A stretch of DNA of 64,000 bases from Sphingobacteriales bacterium (GCA_021299635.1 JAJTFA010000001.1:595842-659841); one strand, 5' to 3'. Shown: positions 9,593-19,394, numbered from the stretch's first letter. Translations and numbers: made by a program. Notes: generated by a model not told the origin, from the sequence alone.

Positions 9593-10878
9593 CGCGTGTT
9601 TATGGTATTTCTTTCCCTAAGCAATCAGAACTAACTGAGTATTTGCAAATGCTGGAGGAAGCAAAAAAACGTGACCACCGCAAACTGGGTAAAGAGTTAG
9701 AGATATTTACTTTTGATGATGACGTGGGACCGGGCTTGCCGCTTTGGTTGCCAAATGGTGCCGCCATTATTGAGCTGCTTGAAAAATTTGCCAAGCAAAC
9801 CGAAGAAGCTGCAGGTTATGTTCGGGTAAAGAGTCCGCATATTGCCAAAGAGAGCATGTACATCAAAAGTGGGCATTTGCCTTATTATAAGGAGAGCATG
9901 TTTCCGGCAATGGAAATTGATGGCGACAGGTATTATCTCAAAGCCATGAATTGCCCGCATCACCATAAAATTTTTGCGGCTACACCTAAATCCTACCGCG
10001 ATATGCCGCTTCGCTTTGCAGAATATGGCACTTGCTACAGGTATGAGCAAAGTGGAGAATTGTTTGGTTTAATGCGTGTGCGCAGTTTGCAAATGAATGA
10101 TGCACATATTTATTGCACGGAGGCCCAGTTTGAAGAGGAGTTTAAAAAAGTAAATGATTTGTATCTCAAATATTTCGGAGTGTTTGGTATTGAAAAATAT
10201 GTGATGCGCTTTTCCAAGCACAACCCTGCTAAGCTGGGGCAGAAGTATATCAATTCTCCTGAGCTTTGGAAAAAAACGGAGGATATGGTTAGAAAAGTGC
10301 TGGTAAATTTGGGTGTAAATTTTGTAGAGGTAGAGGATGAAGCTGCTTTTTACGGACCCAAAATCGATATTCAGATATACAGTGCCATTGGAAGGGAATT
10401 TACCCTGGCCACCAATCAGGTTGATTTTGCTCAGGCAGAGCGGTTTGACCTTTGGTTTACCAATGAAAAAAACGAGAAAGAAAGACCTATCATTATACAC
10501 CGGGCACCGCTTAGCACCCATGAAAGGTTTATTGGATTTTTGCTGGAGCATTATGCCGGCAACCTGCCTGCGTGGTTATCGCCCAAACAAGTAGCCGTGC
10601 TCCCAATAAGCGATAAGTATGTGCCTTATGCCCAAAAAGTTGTTGATTTCCTGAAAAAAGCTGATATTCGCGCCTCATTTGACGACAGGAACGAGAAGAT
10701 TGGTAAAAAAATCCGCGATGCGGAAGTGAAAAAGGTTCCATTCATGCTGGTGTTGGGCGAAAATGAAATGCAGGAAGAAAGCGTTTCAGTGCGCAAACAT
10801 GGTGCAGGTGATGTTGGCAAATACGGATTACAGGATTTTATAAACTTTTTTAACGAGCAATTAACAGTAAAATTATAA
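9562..10878 (+). pseudogene. thrS: Threonine--tRNA ligase, catalytic and anticodon-binding fragment
   Basis: The frame resumes at WRGNEKNPQLTRVYG (9562), which corresponds to the end of the editing domain, and is then collinear with ThrRS to the C-terminus. It contains the class II core with MNCPHHHKIF (zinc Cys), motif 2 RFAEYGTCYRYEQSG and motif 3 HRAPLSTHERFIGFLLEH, then the anticodon-binding domain. About 70 residues normally found between KMLEFARE and WRG are absent, including the second editing-site motif of the family (CRGPH). The two fragments sum to about 571 residues against about 645 for the family. No ATG lies near the start of this piece. infC follows 6 bases after the stop. Confidence 0.88.
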
Positions 10879-10884
10879 GCATAC

Positions 10885-11490
10885 TTGGCAGCACCTATTA
10901 ACCCAACAAACAGCAACCCAGGAAGCGGAAAAGGCAGGCCGTTTAACCCCAACTTCAGAGGAAGAAGATTCGTAGAACCTGAGCATAAGATTAATGATTT
11001 TATCAGGGCACGCGAAGTGAGGCTGGTAGGAGATAATGTAGAGGTAGGCGTTTACTCATTGAGTGAGGCACTTAAAATTGCCGAACAGCAGGAATTAGAT
11101 TTGGTGGAGATATCTCCAAATGCAGAGCCTCCGGTGTGTAAGGTAATTGATTATAAAAAGTTTCTGTACGAGCAGAAGAAAAAGAAAAAGGAACAAAAGG
11201 CAAACCAAACTAAGCAAGAGGTAAAGGAAATAAGGTTTGGCCCTAATACAGATGAGCATGATTTTGATTTTAAAGTAAAACATGCTGAGAAGTTTTTAAG
11301 CGAAGGCAATAAGGTACGTGCTTTTGTGTTTTTTAAAGGTCGTGCCATTGTTTATAAGGAAAGAGGAGAGGTGTTGTTGTTGCAATTTGCACAGCGGCTG
11401 CAGGAGTTAGGTAAAGTGGAACAGCTACCTAAACTGGAAGGAAAGAAAATGTTCCTGCTCATGAGCCCAAAGGGCAAAGCAGGCAAATAA
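10885..11490 (+). CDS. infC: Translation initiation factor IF-3 (non-ATG start)
   Basis: Binds the 30S subunit and proofreads initiation. The N-terminal domain starts with [16 protein letters not shown], the linker is rich in Lys, and the C-terminal domain contains [25 protein letters not shown]. There is an approximately 30-residue Gly/Pro/Arg-rich extension at the N-terminus. No ATG exists between the in-frame thrS stop (10876-10878) and the conserved region; the first usable start is TTG at 10885. Rare start codons are a known autoregulatory feature of infC, where IF-3 discriminates against its own mRNA. The gene is followed by rpmI and rplT in the conserved order. Confidence 0.95.
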   Translation: MAAPINPTNSNPGSGKGRPFNPNFRGRRFVEPEHKINDFIRAREVRLVGDNVEVGVYSLSEALKIAEQQELDLVEISPNAEPPVCKVIDYKKFLYEQKKKKKEQKANQTKQEVKEIRFGPNTDEHDFDFKVKHAEKFLSEGNKVRAFVFFKGRAIVYKERGEVLLLQFAQRLQELGKVEQLPKLEGKKMFLLMSPKGKAGK

Positions 11491-11534
11491 GTTTTAAAAA
11501 TCGTTTAACCGGAAAATAAAAGAGGAAACACGTT

Positions 11535-11735
11535 ATGCCAAAAATGAAGACAAACAGAGCCGCTGCCAAGCGTTTTAAAGTTACCCCAAGTGGTAAAATT
11601 AAGCGGGCACAGGCTTTCAAAAATCACATCCTCACCAAAAAAACCACTAAGCAAAAGCGCGGATTAACCAAAATGGTTACCGTATGCGATGCCGATATGG
11701 GCTTGGTGAAAAACTTATTAGCCATTGGTAAATAA
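11535..11735 (+). CDS. rpmI: 50S ribosomal protein L35
   Basis: Small basic large-subunit protein of 66 aa with the family start [17 protein letters not shown] and the internal [14 protein letters not shown]. It lies 44 bases after infC and before rplT, the standard order, so it is probably transcribed with both. Confidence 0.97.
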   Translation: MPKMKTNRAAAKRFKVTPSGKIKRAQAFKNHILTKKTTKQKRGLTKMVTVCDADMGLVKNLLAIGK

Positions 11736-11794
11736 CCAATAGTTAATACTGGTTTCATTCAATTAAATGTTTAACCCGGACAAGAGCCATTAAA

Positions 11795-11824
11795 GACCCC
11801 ACCTGAAACCGGGGCGCTTAGGTC
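11795..11824 (+). promoter_or_regulatory. Hairpin in the rpmI-rplT intergenic leader
   Basis: Short competing pairings are visible upstream of rplT: CCCC (11797-11800) with GGGG (11811-11814), and GACC (11795-11798) with GGTC (11821-11824). The structure ends 18 bases before the rplT ATG. In other bacteria L20 represses its own operon by binding an mRNA structure. Whether this hairpin has that role is inference. Confidence 0.3.
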
Positions 11825-11842
11825 CAAAAAAAAGTAAAAATT

Positions 11843-12187
11843 ATGCCACGTTCAGTCAATTCAGTAGCGTCTCGCAGACGCAGAAAAAAACTCCTCAAAT
11901 TAGCCAAAGGCTACTGGGGTAAACGCAAAAATGTATTAACCATTGCCAAACACAGTATCGACAAAGGTTTGCAGTATGCATACCGCGATCGTAAAACCAA
12001 AAAACGCAATTTCCGCAGTCTTTGGATTACACGTATCAATGCCGGTGCCCGTTTGCATGGATTGAGCTACTCTCAGTTTATGGGATTGGTTGCTAAGAAA
12101 AACTTAGGCTTAAACCGCAAGGTGCTGGCCGATTTAGCAATGAACCACCCTGAAACGTTTAAAGCTGTAGTAGATTCAATAAAATAA
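11843..12187 (+). CDS. rplT: 50S ribosomal protein L20
   Basis: Basic assembly protein of the large subunit, 114 aa, with the family motifs [29 protein letters not shown] and [18 protein letters not shown]. It is the last gene of the thrS-infC-rpmI-rplT cluster. Its last codons and stop form part of a repeat that recurs 7,640 bases downstream at 19804, and a hairpin terminator follows the stop directly. Confidence 0.97.
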   Translation: MPRSVNSVASRRRRKKLLKLAKGYWGKRKNVLTIAKHSIDKGLQYAYRDRKTKKRNFRSLWITRINAGARLHGLSYSQFMGLVAKKNLGLNRKVLADLAMNHPETFKAVVDSIK

Positions 12188-12210
12188 ACCTTTTACCGGT
12201 TAACGATTTT
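12164..12210 (+). repeat. Left copy of the island-flanking direct repeat (rplT 3' end)
   Basis: Forty-seven bases align without gaps to 19804-19850, with four mismatches (12169, 12170, 12173, 12177); the last 33 bases (12178-12210) are identical. The repeat covers the final seven codons and stop of rplT plus 23 bases, including the palindromic core ACCGGT. The right copy reads as a diverged rplT tail (AVIYLIK-stop against AVVDSIK-stop here). This is the pattern left by elements that insert at gene 3' ends and restore the gene, although no integrase is present between the copies. Confidence 0.85.
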
Positions 12211-12211
12211 T

Positions 12212-12247
12212 AAAAGGCTGCTCATTCTTTGAGCAGCCTTTTTTTTG
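12212..12247 (+). terminator. Rho-independent terminator of the thrS-rplT cluster
   Basis: Perfect stem AAGGCTGCTC / GAGCAGCCTT with a 7-base loop and a run of T. It directly follows the left island repeat. The A-rich 5' arm may also let it end the minus-strand island transcript. Confidence 0.9.
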
Positions 12248-12267
12248 ATAAACTTATTCAAACTAGT

Positions 12268-13464
12268 CTACCGTCCCACCGCCATCACTTTACTGTCTAT
12301 TATCATCCCATCGATAATGAGCGAATAATGGTATAATCCTGCTCTCCATTGGCTACCGTCAATGGTGGTAAACCCTCTGTTTCCTTTTAATTTAATAGTT
12401 TTAATAGCCTGTCCTAATGTGTTAGAGATTCGTATTTCAGCTTCACCATATCCTTCCATTAATTGGTATTCTATAGTAGTCTTGTCGCTAAACGGATTGG
12501 GTTGATTTACCGAGAGTTTATTCATTGCTCTATGATAACTCAATTGCTTTAAGACATCAGTTGGTTTTTCCTGCAACACAATTGGGTCATTCCCTTTTTT
12601 GCCAAAGGTAAAGAACATGCCGTTCGAGTCAAGCGTTAAGGTATCACAATAGGTAAAACTATCACATTCGTTGGTTGCGGTTAGGCAAATAATGTAGGTT
12701 GAGTCTTTTGAGGGAAAAGTATGATTGGGGTGTTTAAGGTTAGAATGGCTGCCATCCCCAAAATACCAATTGTATATGGTACGGTTGTTTACAGGCGTTG
12801 ATACATTGGTAAACCAAACGGTAGAGTCAATCATAAAAGATGGCATAAAGGCAACATTTATGGTGGTATCTTTTATTACTGATACCTGATCATACTCTAC
12901 CGAGTTGGTAGAAGGATTTAAAACAGTAATTCTATACTCACCACCTTTAGCATGCGTTTGTAACATATTATAGCTGTTTCTGTATGCAGGTATTTCAACC
13001 CAGCTATTATCTTGTAATGTTTCCCAAACAATTTCAATAGAGGCTTGGTGATTAGGTATTGCTAGTTTTGAGCCTGCAATGGCAATAGGATAACCTAAGA
13101 TATTGTTTTGCATCCAGCCGGCAAAATCACTTAAAATGGGCGCGACAACACTTTGTATTTGCAAATAATTGTTGGAAACAAGGTGTGCAGCTAACCAACG
13201 GTCTTGAGCTATCATCTTTTTAATTTCGTTACTAAAAGCATCTGCTTGGTAATTGCTCTCAAAACAGTTTTGCATAACTGAAGCAATTTGGCTATTGGTT
13301 AAAAAGTAGCGTTGAAGTGCAGTATCGTTTGCCAATTTGTTAAAGTAAAAACCGCTAATATTATCCAGCATAAATCTGTTAAAATAATATTGTGTTGGTG
13401 TAAAGGCGTCCGGATATATAGCATCAAATTCGGCTTCATTAAAATATGCCATTAATGCAAGCAT
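12268..13464 (-). pseudogene. C-terminal part of the split giant secreted protein (PKD-like and T9SS sorting domain)
   Basis: This frame is continuous with the piece at 13495-16254: it is separated from it only by the in-frame TAA at 13495-13497, with 10 sense codons between that stop and the first ATG at 13464. It contains a region of unknown fold (residues about 1-120), a PKD-like stretch (TIYNWYFGDGSHSNLKHPNH, ICLTATNECDSF) and a C-terminal type A T9SS sorting domain (NQPNPFSDKTTIEYQL, RISNTLGQAIKTIKL, WRAGLYHYSLI). It has no signal peptide of its own, so it would not be exported alone. It is interpreted as the tail of the protein that starts at 18029. Confidence 0.8.
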
Positions 13465-13494
13465 AGTAAAAGCATTATATCCTGTACCTAATAT

Positions 13495-16254
13495 TTATTT
13501 TTCATTAAAGCACAACAAAGCATTTTCACCGGCATAAGCTACCTCATTATGTGCCACATGCATGGTGTCATAATCATAACACACACCACCATCAGTTGCG
13601 CTTAAAATGTAGGTAATTGGTTGGTCGGGTCTAGCAATGGTAGTAAGGGAGTCTGGCTCATCTAAATAAGTTGTTGGACTCCATGCGTAACTTGTAGCAC
13701 CTGTAACATATCCTTTCAATTCAAAGGCGCTTGGGCCTATTGGATTTTGGTAGTTGGTGGCAAGGCGCGATTTAATGTATGCGGCCAAAGGTACATTTAC
13801 GGTATCCCACTTGGTTACCCAACCGCACCAACCCTTTACGCTTAATCCAATGGCATACTTAAACCCACCATAAAACCTAAAGTCAGGAAAATTAAAAGAG
13901 TTGGTAACGGCTGTACTGTCAAACTCTCCCCAATCGCCTCCGTAATCAATGCCTTTTTCTTGCATGCGTATGCTATCTGGCACTACCAGTAAGGCTGTCC
14001 ATTTATAAATGGCACGTGTGCGATAGCTTTGCGTTTGTGAACCATCCGCTATTAGGGTACCAACACCCGGGCAAATGCTATCCGGCATATTTATTACAAT
14101 ATCTGGTGGTGCTGGCACATATACATACTTGGTTGTATCATGGTTTATGCCACACTCGTTTATTACCTCAACTTTTATGCGATACCAACCACTATCCCAC
14201 AACAAAAATTTTAGTTCTTCGGGTATCAGCATTTTTTCTGAGCAACCATCAGAAAGTTGAATATAATCTTTTAAAATAGCATTTGTATCTCCTAAAAGGC
14301 AAGGGGTGGTTTTTAAGGTATCTTGCACCCTGCAAACCGAAAAGCGATAGCCGCTTTCATTTAATACCTTACGCAAATTTATTACTACACTATCTCCGGG
14401 GCACAGGGTATCCCCGGCCACTTTAAATGTGGCACGAGGCACAACAAAAGGAGCATATCCCCAATCTCTGTTGATTATACCGTGCGGGGGCAATATGGTA
14501 TTATAATTGCAAAAAGGTTGGCAATTGTTATTACCTGGAGCATTGATTAAGGTATCGTTGTATAACATTTGTTCAATAGCGGAGGAGATAGCCGGTTCTG
14601 TTTTGTTTAAAGCGGTTGGTTGGGTAAAATCTTTTATATAAACATAAAATCTGTTTTTATCTGTTGAGTCCAAATCATTTCTATGAAATTTAATGATGGC
14701 TCCGGGCGAAACACAAACATTGGCACCTCTATCGGCCAAAATTTCGCCATAACCTTCGGCATCATCAGAGCCAATTTCTAATACAGCATGTGGTTTAACA
14801 ATAAGTGTGCCTCCGGGTAGCACATAAATACTGCTATTGGCACCCACACGTGTGTATGAGCCACTATCTAATACCAATGAGGCATTATTGCCAACAATAA
14901 TTGCTGTTCTGCCATTGTCTAAATTTAAAGCACGCTCAGCTATTACATTTTTTTGGCAAGTAAGAGGCAAGCCTTCATAATTACCTTCTTTACCAACCAT
15001 TATTAAACTATCTCTGTTGTTTAGCCATTTAAATTCGCAAATATGCATCTTGGCACCATCTGCCATTATTAGTTGCCCATTGGGCTGCAATATCTTTAGT
15101 TTATAAGGCATATACTCATCTCTGCCGGCTTGCACAAAGGTGTTGGTTATATGGTTATTGGTATCGGGGTAAAAGCAATTTATTTTACATGGGTCGGCCA
15201 TTTCAAACCTAAAGTTGGTAGTGGTATTTGCAGGAAAAACCACTGTCATTATAAACGTATTGGTATCATAGCTGTAGCTGCTTATATTGCCATTGGCCAC
15301 CATTTTAATTCCTTGCTCCAAATCAGGCAGAAAAAAATCAACAACGGATGTTGATCCACCTGTAATACAATATCCTTCATAGGCAAATTTCCCTGTTAGT
15401 TCATAATGAGCCTCAACCTCTTGATTTGAGCTAATGAATACTGTATCATTATACTTTAAATAACTTCCACCAGCCACTCTTGCCTTTCTAAAATTAGTAT
15501 AAGCAATACAGTTTGAACCCATCTCAAAAATGTGAGTTAGTCCATAACTCATAAAGGCGTGCTCAGCCTTTACATCCATCACAGCGCTTGAACCACTCAA
15601 ACCAAAAGGATTTGAAATATTTGTATGTGAAGTTTTATCTGTTTTGGTGATATGCAGGTTTTGAGCAGGTGATAAGCCATTAAGACTTATTAATTGACTT
15701 ATATAATCACTGCTTTGATGGAATATAGGGATTGCAGGTACACTACCATTGCACTTGTAGGGCATAATAACAGCCATAAATCTATTAACATCTCCTGCGG
15801 CTGCCGTAAATTTAATATTAAACCTTCCATGTTCACCTCTATCACTTAAACTTGGAACCATTTTGGTAACTTGATGAGCAGAGCCTTGTCCTGCTGTAAT
15901 TTCATAAGCTTTGTTGCCATGTTTATGCCCAAGAGAATTATGAGGTGTAGTGCCTTTGTTAGAAATTATTGTTGCTTGTACTCCCCAATTATCATTGTTA
16001 TTACCATCCTTACTACAGGGGTGGAACCAACGGGCGGTTTGATTACCTGATAGGAAAGAAAACGAATTTTCGTCTCCATCAGACATACCGTTTCCATTTA
16101 TTCTAAACTCTTGTTCCTGATCAAATACCCAGTTTTTACTCTCTGCCCTATCGTTAATTACGTAATATACATTAGACTCCTTCATCACCTCTATTCTTCT
16201 TTTAATATCTGCTAATTCACCCCCCCCAGTCACGATATGTAGCCTTGCCCTCAA
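13495..16254 (-). pseudogene. Central part of the split giant secreted protein
   Basis: The open frame reaches upstream to the G8 tract at 16220-16227. The part homologous with the preceding piece begins at GELADIKRRIEV, directly after the tract. The first part looks like the beta-sheet half of a heparinase II/III-type lyase. Later parts are beta-rich, with a pectin-lyase-like stretch (LNLDNGRTAIIVGNNASLVLDSGS) and repeated surface-adhesin-type modules (DTLCPGDSVVINL, DSICPGVGTLIADG, AYAGENALLCFNEK). It ends at TAA 13495, after which the frame continues into the T9SS tail. The start codon at 16254 lies before the tract and is not a plausible native start. Substrate specificity cannot be told. 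Confidence 0.75.
16220..16227 (-). repeat. G8 homopolymer at a frame break
   Basis: Eight C on the plus strand (G8 in the coding sense). With seven G the reading would be RDWGGELADIK, joining two pieces of the large secreted protein. As written, the frame ends in TGA directly after the tract. It is either a slippage site (phase variation) or a homopolymer sequencing error. Confidence 0.8.
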
Positions 16255-17768
16255 GCATTGCTCCTGATTTATATAATTGTGATTTAGTTAAAAAGGCTGA
16301 TTGATCCGGGTCTAAGGCCTCTCCATCAACAACAATGACATTATGGTAGCTTGATTCATTTGTTAATTCCCTATCTCCCCAACTGATGTAAGCGGGATCA
16401 TCAATTAAAATATCCTCACCTGCTGCGATTGTAAAACTTAAGCCATCGCCATGTTCATGCCCTTGGTTAAACCATCTGTAGCCATTTTTTGCTGTACCGC
16501 TTTCATGCAAAAAGTGTAAATAATGTTGATCTTTTAATGGGCCAGAGCCGTTTGTAATAATTACAGATTCGCTGTTAGGGATAATAATATCACGTTTTTG
16601 AGGTTCAATAACCCATTTTACTTGTGCTACCAAAAAATCAATATGTAAACTATAGTTACCATCATCTAAATATGAAAATGGGAAATTAGCCTCTGTAAAT
16701 ATATTGTGATTTACTCCACTTTTAAATCGAGCAATACCTATTGCAGCGAATAGTTTTCGAACGCGGGTATCATCGTATGTTGGAGCATTATTATTAGGAA
16801 GTCGTATTGAATTATACCATTTAACCATATTTTCGTAATCACTATCATAAAGATAATTTGGAACGTCTTCGTCTGCGGCAAAAAATGTTTGTGAAGAGTA
16901 GTTACGTGTAACAGGACTCCCATTAAAATCGTTGTCAACAGCGATAAAAAAAGGCAGTGCATTCTCGAAGCCATGTTCAAAATAACCTGGTCCTTCTGCG
17001 TACGAATTAATTGAACCAGATGTACTCATGGCCCCACCACCTCCAGCACTTAGCGTACCGGGGCCTCTCCACATGGTTCTATCCAAATAAAAATTTCCTG
17101 AATTCACCCATCGATCAGGTTTTGCCTCATTGTTCCAGAAATATGTGGTCTGATTATGCAGAACAATACCAGCCATAGCAACTGCGGCTCCCGTCATAAT
17201 AGAATAATTATTAAATCGATCATAAGAGCTTAAAAAATTGTTTGCCCTACCGTGTAATGCCTCAGTAAAATCCTGAAGTTCATCTTTAATATCATCCAAA
17301 TCCTCATCTGAAACTGTTAAGTGGGCATCATAATGTTTAATAATTCGTAAATAATCCAGCGCCTGTAAATAGCAAATTAACTCCTTACTTCTCCATTGAT
17401 GGTTTTTCCAATAATACCTGCTATATAAGGTCCACAAATAACAATCTTTTAATATATCAACAGCCCTGTGTCGTAGCATTATTCGATCATTCAGTGTCAA
17501 TGAATCCCCATTATTGTCCAGCCCAATTAATGCAACAAACGCTGCATTTTTAGCTGTTCGTGCGTTAATACATATTTCTTCATCATTGCCCCCGCAACCG
17601 GAATGTGCCGTATTAGCATATGAGAAAATGGTAGAATAGATACTTTTTTCTTTAAAGTATTCGTTAGGATTTGAATTCCTAATTATATTTTGAATTTTTT
17701 GTACTTGTTGCATTACCCCTTCTTCTCTATTGAAGGTAGTTTGCCCAGGTGCGGTATTATACCCTCCC

Positions 17769-18029
17769 TCATATGCCCCCCCAAACAGGTCTAAAAGGAG
17801 AGGTAAGTGCATCAAAGAAGTCAGAAAACCAGCCAGCCCTCTTATTTGTCTCATTCCCTTTTTTTCGTTGTAACAGTTCCTCAGTATCTAAAGCTAGCCT
17901 ATCTATTGAATCAGAAGTACTTGTACAATTAATAATACTGTCAGATCTTAATGGCGGGGAGATTGCTTTAGAGTGATAAAAAATGGTACATAGAACCAAG
18001 GCTAAGACTGTTTTTTTGTGATTTATCAT
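17769..18029 (-). pseudogene. N-terminal part (signal peptide) of the split giant secreted protein
   Basis: The start is taken at ATG 18029 (MINHKKTVLALVLC), 10 bases after the stop of the upstream lipoprotein gene. Residues 1-22 form a Sec signal peptide. The frame reaches SPFRPVWGG and runs off at a stop just beyond the G7 tract (17776-17782). With six G instead of seven it would continue as VWGAYEGGYNTAPG into the heparinase-like piece. From 18029 to 12268 the repaired gene would encode about 1,919 residues, with the TAA at 13495 read as sense. Confidence 0.75.
17776..17782 (-). repeat. G7 homopolymer at a frame break
   Basis: Seven C on the plus strand (G7 in the coding sense). With six G the coding sequence reads RPVWGAYEGGYN without interruption. 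As written it reaches a stop within a few codons. This break has the same direction, one base too many, as the G8 tract. Confidence 0.8.
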
Positions 18030-18039
18030 ATTTGTGGTG

Positions 18040-18627
18040 TTATGGTATTCGAGTAAATAATTTGTTAGGAGCAAGGCGTACTTTTATTATTCCAAATTGA
18101 ATACTATACAATAAGGTATCATTGGGATTCCATGTAGAATAAAATCGCCTTACATCACTATACAATTGATTATTTATATTTAAATCGGTAAAGTCAAAAG
18201 GTGGTGGCGGTGTGAACCCAACTAAAGGGTTATTAAAATTCCCCCCATAGTCCTTAAGATTGTTATAAAATTCTATATATACTCTGCGTCTTGAATCGTA
18301 TTTAATATCAATTTGATCACCATTAGTCAGATTTGTATACTTAATTTTCTCACCTTCGAAGTGACGTTCGTAAGTGCAACTGCCCTGACCAAGCTGTTCA
18401 GTATAGGTAAAACTATTCCTACCCTGACCAATGAAACTCAATGTTTCATTGGTTTCAGTAAGAAATTTTATTGTATCCTTACCTGAATAAGTTATTAATT
18501 TCTTATCGGAAGGAGACAGATTATATATTTCCGGTTCCTTTTCAGAACAACCATCATTATCAGAACAACTAGTTAATATTATCAATAAGAAGGCGAAAGG
18601 CAGAGTTTTAGATCTGGATATTTTCAT
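18040..18627 (-). CDS. Lipoprotein of unknown function, paralog 2
   Basis: The 195-residue protein has a lipoprotein signal (FAFLLIILTSC) directly followed by SDNDGCSEKEPE, identical to its upstream neighbour. The pair also share a YSGKDT or YSGFDT motif, NET..FIGQGR, CTY and YDS....ELYNN or EFYNN. I do not recognise the family. It lies 20 bases after paralog 1 and 10 bases before the signal peptide of the large secreted protein, so the three genes look like one transcription unit. A role in anchoring, maturing or protecting against the large protein is possible but is only inferred from position. Confidence 0.75.
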   Translation of the reverse strand: MKISRSKTLPFAFLLIILTSCSDNDGCSEKEPEIYNLSPSDKKLITYSGKDTIKFLTETNETLSFIGQGRNSFTYTEQLGQGSCTYERHFEGEKIKYTNLTNGDQIDIKYDSRRRVYIEFYNNLKDYGGNFNNPLVGFTPPPPFDFTDLNINNQLYSDVRRFYSTWNPNDTLLYSIQFGIIKVRLAPNKLFTRIP

Positions 18628-18647
18628 TTTTAACCAGCATATATTGT

Positions 18648-19226
18648 TTATTTAATAATACCGAATGTCTCACCTGTGTATAATTTTATCCTTAAAATCC
18701 CAACATCCTTGGAATAGTTTAAAGTATCCTGATTAGTTCTCAAACTCCCAAATCGAAAGGTATTCGCATACTTTTTTGAGTTTACCAGTAATGTATCACC
18801 GATATCTGAGCGTGTAAAAAGTTTATAAGGATAGCTAAACTTACCAGAAAAATCCTTTTGATTATTGTACAATTCAACAAAAAATTCGCCTTTCGAATCA
18901 TACCATAAATCAATCACATCATCCCCCATATTATTAGAAAACCTTATGGATTGCCCGCCATAAATTTTCTTATACGTACAATCTGGAGAGCCAACAATTT
19001 CGGAATATTCATAGTCTTTTCTCCCTTGTCCAATAAAAGTAATTGTTTCGTTCTTTTCAGATAAGAATCTCAATGTGTCAAATCCTGAATAGCAAATTAA
19101 GCCTTTGTACTGCTGTGATAGTGGGTAACTTTCTGGTTCCTTTTCAGAACAACCATCATTATCAGAACAACTGTTTAATAAAACCAAACAAGCTATAAGT
19201 GGGTAAATCAGTATTGTTTTTTGCAT
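18648..19226 (-). CDS. Lipoprotein of unknown function, paralog 1
   Basis: The 192-residue protein has lipobox LLNSC at about residue 20 and the same SDNDGCSEKEPE start of the mature part as paralog 2. It is the first gene of the minus-strand island operon. At DNA level 38 bases (19135-19172) are identical to 18533-18570 in paralog 2, while the rest has diverged, pointing to an old tandem duplication with conservation or conversion at the signal/mature junction. Family unknown. Its upstream region contains the T9G9 tract, about 250 bases before the start. Confidence 0.75.
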   Translation of the reverse strand: MQKTILIYPLIACLVLLNSCSDNDGCSEKEPESYPLSQQYKGLICYSGFDTLRFLSEKNETITFIGQGRKDYEYSEIVGSPDCTYKKIYGGQSIRFSNNMGDDVIDLWYDSKGEFFVELYNNQKDFSGKFSYPYKLFTRSDIGDTLLVNSKKYANTFRFGSLRTNQDTLNYSKDVGILRIKLYTGETFGIIK

Positions 19227-19394
19227 ATAAAATGTATTTAGTGGTTTCTAAGTTTCTCAAAGTTTAACCAACAATTCGGTAATTCCAAGGAATATTCCTT
19301 TAACGAATAACAACCAAAAAAAGTAATAATTTGTAAGTACAAGAGTTGTGGTGGGAAGTATTTTTTATTGCGGGTTTGGTATTGCGGGTTAGGC

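Larger units (their letters stand above)
16217..17854 (-). pseudogene. Heparinase II/III-like part of the split giant secreted protein
   Basis: Homology-bearing sequence starts after the G7 tract at 17776-17782 (AYEGGYNTAPGQTTFN) and ends at the G8 tract (16220-16227). It reads as an (alpha/alpha) toroid (LICYLQALDYLRIIKHYD, SIMTGAAVAMAGIVLHNQ) followed by the heparinase II/III signature region: WFNQGHEHGDGLSFTIAAG, ILIDDPAYISWGDR and HNVIVVDGEA. That region holds candidate catalytic His residues, which suggests a polysaccharide lyase acting on uronic-acid or sulfated glycans; the substrate is unknown. Contracting each G tract by one base would join this piece to both neighbours. Confidence 0.78.
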
